Origin: an uncultured Rhodospirillales bacterium
GTDB lineage: Bacteria > Pseudomonadota > Alphaproteobacteria > Rhodospirillales > Defluviicoccaceae
Reading direction: 5' to 3'
NCBI GenBank assembly: GCA_937127205.1
Contig: CAKZLS010000508.1
Location: forward strand, 1 to 19,322
Length of the DNA: 19,322 nt
Shown in pieces: positions 15,597-19,322 of the stretch (position 1 is its first letter; each line of letters begins with the position of its first letter). A model generated the notes under the pieces. It did not search any database, had not been told where the DNA came from, and saw only the letters and a program-made list of their open reading frames with translations. The position numbers and the translations under genes are program-made.

Positions 15597-15731
15597 TCGA
15601 TCAATCATTACGTTGAGATGGATAAGTTGGATTGATTACGGAACAATCGCTCGCATGATCAATTATCCCCTTTTTGCCCCCAGCATCTACCGGTTTAACC
15701 CACAGCCGCTTCGTTCGTAGGGTCTGCCGCT

Positions 15732-16337
15732 GTGAGTCATCAATTGTCGCTTGTTCTGGCGTCGGCGAGTAGCGCTCGAGCATCCATGCTTGGGCGGGCA
15801 GGGGTTCGTTTTGTCGTTGAACCGGCAAACATCGATGAACGCAAAGTGAAAAACGAACAGCGATCCGGGGGATCGAGCAGTGAGGAGACGGCTCTGGCGT
15901 TGGCGATGGCAAAGGCGCGCCACATGTCTGCCCGGCAACCGGACGCTTTGGTTATCGGCGCCGATCAAATCCTCGAATGTGAAGGCGAGTGGTTCAGCAA
16001 GCCGGCCAATCGGCAAGAAGCGTCACAAACGCTGAAGAAACTGCGTGACCGTAAGCACAGCCTTGTCAGCGCCGTCGCAGTGACGCTTGGCGAAACATGT
16101 CTGTGGCATACCGTGGATACAGCGCGTTTGACCATGCGGCCCTTCACCGATGACTTCCTTCGGCGCTACCTGGACGAAACGGACGATGAAATCCTGGGGT
16201 CGGTGGGCGCCTATCGGATCGAGGGAATGGGAATTCAATTGTTCTCCCATATCGAGGGCGATCATTTTACGGTTCTCGGAATGCCGTTTCTGCCGTTGCT
16301 GGAATTCTTGCGGCGCAGTCACATGCTCGCCAGATGA
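15732..16337 (+). CDS. maf: Maf family nucleotide pyrophosphatase (YceF-like)
   Basis: 201 residues. Maf enzymes hydrolyse non-canonical nucleoside triphosphates. The N-terminal LVLASASSARASML is the substrate loop. The acidic residue in GADQILECEGEWFSKP (Asp78) fits the catalytic aspartate. The DQ in place of DT suggests the YceF subgroup, which prefers 7-methyl-GTP. The start is GTG at 15732; GGG upstream is only a weak ribosome-binding site. It is the first plus-strand gene to the right of the origin candidate and starts a tight series with aroE, coaE and dnaQ. Confidence 0.92.
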   Translation: MSHQLSLVLASASSARASMLGRAGVRFVVEPANIDERKVKNEQRSGGSSSEETALALAMAKARHMSARQPDALVIGADQILECEGEWFSKPANRQEASQTLKKLRDRKHSLVSAVAVTLGETCLWHTVDTARLTMRPFTDDFLRRYLDETDDEILGSVGAYRIEGMGIQLFSHIEGDHFTVLGMPFLPLLEFLRRSHMLAR

Positions 16338-16355
16338 AGGGGCACTATACGATTC

Positions 16356-17207
16356 ATGAGCATCATTTCGGGAAACGCCAAACTGGCGGGTGTTATTGGA
16401 TGGCCGGTGGGCCATTCGCTTTCGCCGCGCGTGCACGGGTATTGGCTTGATCACTATGAACTGGACGGCGCTTACCTGCCGTTGGCGGTGAAGCCCGAAG
16501 ACTTTGTCGAAGCCCTGAAGGTCCTGCCGAAGCTTGGTTTTGCCGGGGCCAACGTGACGGTCCCACACAAGGAAACGGCCCTTGCCACCGTTGACACAGT
16601 GACCGACAAGGCGCGCCGGATCGGAGCCGTCAACACGGTCATCGTTCAACCGGATGGAACACTTCTCGGCGAGAATACGGACGCGTTCGGATTTATCGAG
16701 AACATCAGATCCGCAGATGTAACCTGGACCGCCGGCAAAGGTCCGGCTGTTGTTCTCGGCGCGGGGGGAGCAGCGCGGGCGGTCTGCGCGGCCCTTTTGG
16801 ACGAGCACATCCCGGAAGTGAGACTGTGCAACCGCAATCCGGACCGCGCCGTGGCGCTGGCAAAGGATCTTGGCAGTCCTGTCGATGTGGTTTCGTGGGA
16901 GTCACGGTCAGAAGCGCTTGAGCACGCTGCCTTGTTGGTTAATACAACAACGCTTGGGATGGTCGGTCATCCCGGGCTCGACATGGATCTGAAACGGCTT
17001 CCCGGCGATGCGTTCGTTACCGACATCGTCTATAGCCCGTTAAAGACCCTTCTTTTGGAAGCGGCCGAGAAGCGCGGAAACCGGGTTATTGACGGTCTCG
17101 GCATGCTTCTGCATCAAGCAAGACCAGGTTTTCTCGCGTGGTTCGGTGTCGATCCGGATGTGACGGACGAGCTGAGGTCTTTCGTTTTAAAGCAACGGGC
17201 GGTTTGA
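16356..17207 (+). CDS. aroE: Shikimate dehydrogenase (NADP+)
   Basis: 283 residues. It reduces 3-dehydroshikimate in the aromatic amino acid pathway. Visible motifs are PVGHSLSP (17-24), the catalytic Lys72 in NVTVPHKET, Asp109 in ENTDAFGF, and the NADP-binding loop GAGGAAR (135-141) followed by NRNPDRA. The C-terminus has DGLGMLLHQA, with the substrate-contact glutamine. It begins 18 bases after maf with AAGGGG about 12 bases ahead of the ATG. The stop overlaps the coaE start by one base. Confidence 0.97.
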   Translation: MSIISGNAKLAGVIGWPVGHSLSPRVHGYWLDHYELDGAYLPLAVKPEDFVEALKVLPKLGFAGANVTVPHKETALATVDTVTDKARRIGAVNTVIVQPDGTLLGENTDAFGFIENIRSADVTWTAGKGPAVVLGAGGAARAVCAALLDEHIPEVRLCNRNPDRAVALAKDLGSPVDVVSWESRSEALEHAALLVNTTTLGMVGHPGLDMDLKRLPGDAFVTDIVYSPLKTLLLEAAEKRGNRVIDGLGMLLHQARPGFLAWFGVDPDVTDELRSFVLKQRAV

Positions 17208-17872
17208 TGATCGTTCTCGGACTGACCGGCTGTATCGCTATGGGGAAGAGTGCCGCTTCGGACATGTTCCGACGACTGGGCGTTCCGGTCCACGACGCCG
17301 ATGCGGCGGTTCATCGTCTCCTTGGTAGGGGAGGCGGCGCGGTTGGCGCGGTGGAAGCCGCCTTTCCCGGCTCCATCCGGGATGGCGCGATCGATCACGA
17401 GACGGTCGCGAAGCGCGTTTTTAACGATCGGCAGGCGTTGAAGCGCTTGGAAGGCATCCTTCACCCGCTTGTGAGAAGGGACCAGCAACGTTTTCTGGGA
17501 ACGGCGGCGCGGCGCGGCGACACGTTGGTGGTGCTCGATGTCCCCTTGCTTTACGAAACCGGCGGGGACGAAAACTGTGATGCGGTCGCGGTGGTATCGG
17601 CGCCGATGAATGTGCAGACCGAAAGATTGCTCAGGCGCCAGGGGATGACCCATGAACGCATTAAATCAATTCGATCGCTGCAGATGTCCGATGACGAAAA
17701 AAGACGCCGTGCCGATTATATTATTCCCACGGGATTGGGACGTGACTTCACGATGCGCAAGATCACGGCGGTCGTTAACGACCTGAAATCCGAATCGAAG
17801 CGCGGATACTCGTCGCGCCGCAGCCGGAGAGGTCTTTACAGCGGCCTCAAACACGGAGAACCACATGCGTGA
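17207..17872 (+). CDS. coaE: Dephospho-CoA kinase
   Basis: 221 residues. It performs the last step of coenzyme A synthesis. The P-loop reads GCIAMGKS (8-15), a variant of the commoner GSIGMGKS. DADAAVHRLL near 30-39 and LDVPLLYETG further on are family signatures, as is the RLLRRQGMTHERI lid-like segment. The ATG at 17207 overlaps the aroE stop (TGATG) and is preferred over the in-frame start at 17138, which would overlap aroE by 70 bases. The C-terminus ends in a basic extension (SSRRSRRGLYSG) not needed for the fold. It overlaps dnaQ by 8 bases. Confidence 0.96.
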   Translation: MIVLGLTGCIAMGKSAASDMFRRLGVPVHDADAAVHRLLGRGGGAVGAVEAAFPGSIRDGAIDHETVAKRVFNDRQALKRLEGILHPLVRRDQQRFLGTAARRGDTLVVLDVPLLYETGGDENCDAVAVVSAPMNVQTERLLRRQGMTHERIKSIRSLQMSDDEKRRRADYIIPTGLGRDFTMRKITAVVNDLKSESKRGYSSRRSRRGLYSGLKHGEPHA

Positions 17873-18536
17873 AATCGCCCTTGATACCGAGACCACCGGC
17901 TTCGATCCCAGCCAGGGGCACCGGATCGTTGAAATCGGCTGCGTGGAATTGTTGAACCATGTCCCCACCGGCCGGACCTATCAGGTCTACATCAACCCGG
18001 AAAGGGACATGCCCACCGAAGCGTTCGAGGTTCATGGGCTTTCCGACGAGTTTCTCAGCGAAAAGCCCGTTTTCTCGGAAATTGCCGAACCGTTCCTGGC
18101 CTTCCTGGCCGATTCCCGGCTGGTCATTCATAACGCCAGCTTCGACATGGGCTTTATCAACGCGGAACTCAAAGGCGTGCAGAAGCCTTCCGTCGCCCCC
18201 GCTCGAGCCCTCGATACGGTGATTATGGCGCGGAAGAAATTCCCCGGATCGCCCGCCAACCTCGATGCGCTCTGCAGGCGCTTTCAGATCGACATTTCCG
18301 ATCGCACCCTGCACGGGGCGCTCAAGGACGCCCGTCTCCTCGCCGATGTTTACCTGGAACTGCTGGGCGGCCGTCAACCCGGACTGAAACTGGCGTCCAA
18401 GGAAGCTCAGAAGGCGATCGCTCAGTTTCGCCGCGAGCGTCCGCCACGGATCCTGGCACCAAGCCCCGATGAGGAGAAAGCCCATGCGGACTTTCTCGGA
18501 AAACTCACCGACCCCATCTGGCGGGGGGCTGAATAA
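17865..18536 (+). CDS. dnaQ: DNA polymerase III subunit epsilon (3'-5' proofreading exonuclease)
   Basis: 223 residues. The epsilon subunit proofreads newly made DNA in the replicase. Exo I DTETTG (7-12), Exo II HNASFDMGF (89-97) and Exo III with His150 and Asp155 (LHGALKDARLLADVYLEL) give the DEDDh set. The C-terminal part beyond about 185 would carry the alpha-subunit contact. The start is ATG at 17865 with GGAG seven bases ahead, inside the end of coaE. The gene converges on secB across 17 bases with no obvious terminator. Confidence 0.96.
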   Translation: MREIALDTETTGFDPSQGHRIVEIGCVELLNHVPTGRTYQVYINPERDMPTEAFEVHGLSDEFLSEKPVFSEIAEPFLAFLADSRLVIHNASFDMGFINAELKGVQKPSVAPARALDTVIMARKKFPGSPANLDALCRRFQIDISDRTLHGALKDARLLADVYLELLGGRQPGLKLASKEAQKAIAQFRRERPPRILAPSPDEEKAHADFLGKLTDPIWRGAE

Positions 18537-18553
18537 GCCCCCGAAGCTCTAGA

Positions 18554-19120
18554 CTAAACCAGCTTAGCGTCGTTGTCCTCGGCCGGAGCCGCAGCCGCGG
18601 CCTGGTCCTGAACCTGCTTTTGATACAGGCCCGCAAAATCCACCGGTCCCAGCATAAGCGGCAGGAACCCGCCGTTTACGGTGGTCATGGCGATGATCTG
18701 ACGAGCGAACGGGAACAAGAGACGCGGGCATTCGATCAGCAGAACGGGGCGAAGGTGCTGCTCCTGAACATTCACCGTAAACACGCCGCCGTAAGACAAT
18801 TCGAGAATGAACGCCGATGTCTCGGCAATTTTGCATTCGGCTTTGATGCTGAGGATAACTTCATAAGCCGGCGGCGCGATGTTTTCAGCTTTGACATCCA
18901 CATGAACGGAGATGTTCGGCTGCTGATTCTGTAATTCCTTGAAAATCTGTGGGGTCGCCGGCGCCTCGAAGGACAAATCCTTGATGTATTGCGCATTGAT
19001 TGCCAGCGCCGGCGTATTGGCCGCATTTTCTCCGCCGCCGTTTGTCGGAGTCTCTGCATCTGAATTTCCGGTCGGTACCGCGCCGTTACCCGATGCCATG
19101 CTTTCTTTTTCGTCAGTCAC
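18554..19120 (-). CDS. secB: Protein-export chaperone SecB
   Basis: 188 residues, slightly longer than usual. SecB keeps precursor proteins unfolded and hands them to SecA. The core runs from about residue 40 (LAINAQYIKDLSFEAP) through ELSYGGVFTV and the family signature LLIECPRLLFPFARQII. The first 38 residues are a low-complexity Gly/Asn/Thr extension, and the C-terminus has an alanine-rich stretch. GTG at 19120 is chosen because GAGGG lies seven bases ahead; ATG at 19099 is an alternative. It follows fxsA by 37 bases, as in related alphaproteobacteria. Confidence 0.95.
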   Translation of the reverse strand: MTDEKESMASGNGAVPTGNSDAETPTNGGGENAANTPALAINAQYIKDLSFEAPATPQIFKELQNQQPNISVHVDVKAENIAPPAYEVILSIKAECKIAETSAFILELSYGGVFTVNVQEQHLRPVLLIECPRLLFPFARQIIAMTTVNGGFLPLMLGPVDFAGLYQKQVQDQAAAAAPAEDNDAKLV

Positions 19121-19157
19121 GAGCTAGCCCTCTGTTTATCCGTGGATCGTTTGGCTA

Positions 19158-19322
19158 TCACGGATCGTCGGGCGGAACAATCTTTGGCTGTGGTCGTCGG
19201 TCCGGCGGTTTCGACCAACCATGTGGGTTGCGCGGAGCGGGCTGCTCCGGCTGCTTCTTGTGATCCGCCGGGTCTACTTCCTCGAATTGGCCGTCAATGA
19301 CCGGTCCTTGGCCCTGGGAGCG
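19158..19322 (-). CDS. fxsA: FxsA family membrane protein, 3' end only
   Basis: The window cuts this gene: 54 C-terminal codons and a TGA are present on minus. The segment GPVIDGQFEEVDPAD matches the cytoplasmic tail signature of FxsA proteins. The rest is Pro- and basic-rich and ends IVPPDDP. The membrane-spanning N-terminal part lies beyond the window. Synteny next to secB supports the call. It is too short to be seen as a full family match. Confidence 0.75.
   Translation of the reverse strand, partial: RSQGQGPVIDGQFEEVDPADHKKQPEQPAPRNPHGWSKPPDRRPQPKIVPPDDP

Larger units (their letters stand above)
15275..15731. other. Candidate chromosomal replication origin (oriC), hemE-maf gap
   Basis: 457 bases without a convincing gene, flanked by divergent hemE and maf. 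Positions 15301-15380 are about 69% AT and include a run of five TTG/TTA triplets. The right part holds degenerate DnaA-box-like nonamers: GATGGATAA (15617-15625), TTATCCCCT (15663-15671) and TAACCCACA (15696-15704), each 7 of 9 to the TTATCCACA consensus or its complement. None is perfect. GATCAATCAT (15599-15608) and GATCAATTAT (15657-15666) are near-repeats. Established knowledge puts alphaproteobacterial origins beside hemE, and ParABS lies 10-12 kb away as in Caulobacter. The exact unwinding and initiation sites are not determined. Confidence 0.65.

Noticed and set aside
16023..16808. 261-residue minus-strand open frame
   Set aside because: It lies antisense to maf and aroE, both with intact motifs.

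Overview
This window looks like the chromosome-origin neighbourhood of an alphaproteobacterium. The evidence is gene order: holA, parB, parA, rsmG, mnmG, mnmE, rho, hemJ, hemH and hemE on one side of a central gap, and maf, aroE, coaE, dnaQ, secB and fxsA on the other. This is the arrangement remembered for Caulobacter, Rhodospirillales and relatives, in which the replication origin lies beside hemE. Other signs are ParB with two perfect parS palindromes, a HemJ-type haem pathway, a DUF6489 protein found mainly in alphaproteobacteria, and a ferrochelatase with [2Fe-2S] cysteines. The DNA is moderately GC-rich. No genus can be named from the sequence.

Layout. Positions 1-34 probably hold the last codons of lptE, followed by holA (+). 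From 7664 down to 1110 is a compact minus-strand block: a possible 46-residue small protein, a DUF6489 protein, a (2Fe-2S) ferredoxin-like protein, mnmE, mnmG, rsmG, parA and parB. One parS (5489-5504) lies between mnmE and mnmG, and another (3514-3529) overlaps the rsmG start codon. Positions 7689-11210 hold three plus-strand accessory genes: a YyaL/DUF255 thioredoxin-domain protein, ogt, and a quinone oxidoreductase. From 15274 down to 11227 the minus strand carries hemE, hemH and hemJ, three late haem-synthesis steps packed tightly, then a 236-base leader and rho. Positions 15275-15731 are a 457-base gene-free stretch with an AT-rich zone, degenerate DnaA-box-like sites, short repeats and hairpins; this is the best candidate for oriC. 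To its right, maf, aroE, coaE and dnaQ run on plus in a tight series, then secB and the 3' end of fxsA run on minus.

How it works together. If the hemE-maf gap is oriC, most core genes here are transcribed away from it, co-directional with replication. ParA, ParB and the two parS sites, 10-12 kb away, would form the segregation centromere. HolA and DnaQ are polymerase III holoenzyme subunits, MnmE/MnmG and RsmG modify tRNA and 16S rRNA, and Rho controls transcription termination, probably including its own through a C-rich leader. The main points of interest are the oriC candidate and its unexplained terminator-like hairpin, the parS site built into the rsmG start, the rho leader and the sharply AT-rich 5' third of rho, and an unrecognised small ORF at 7524-7664. 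No mobile element, CRISPR array, tRNA or rRNA was seen. I found no convincing novel defence or biosynthetic system: most of the window is conserved housekeeping, with one small accessory block.
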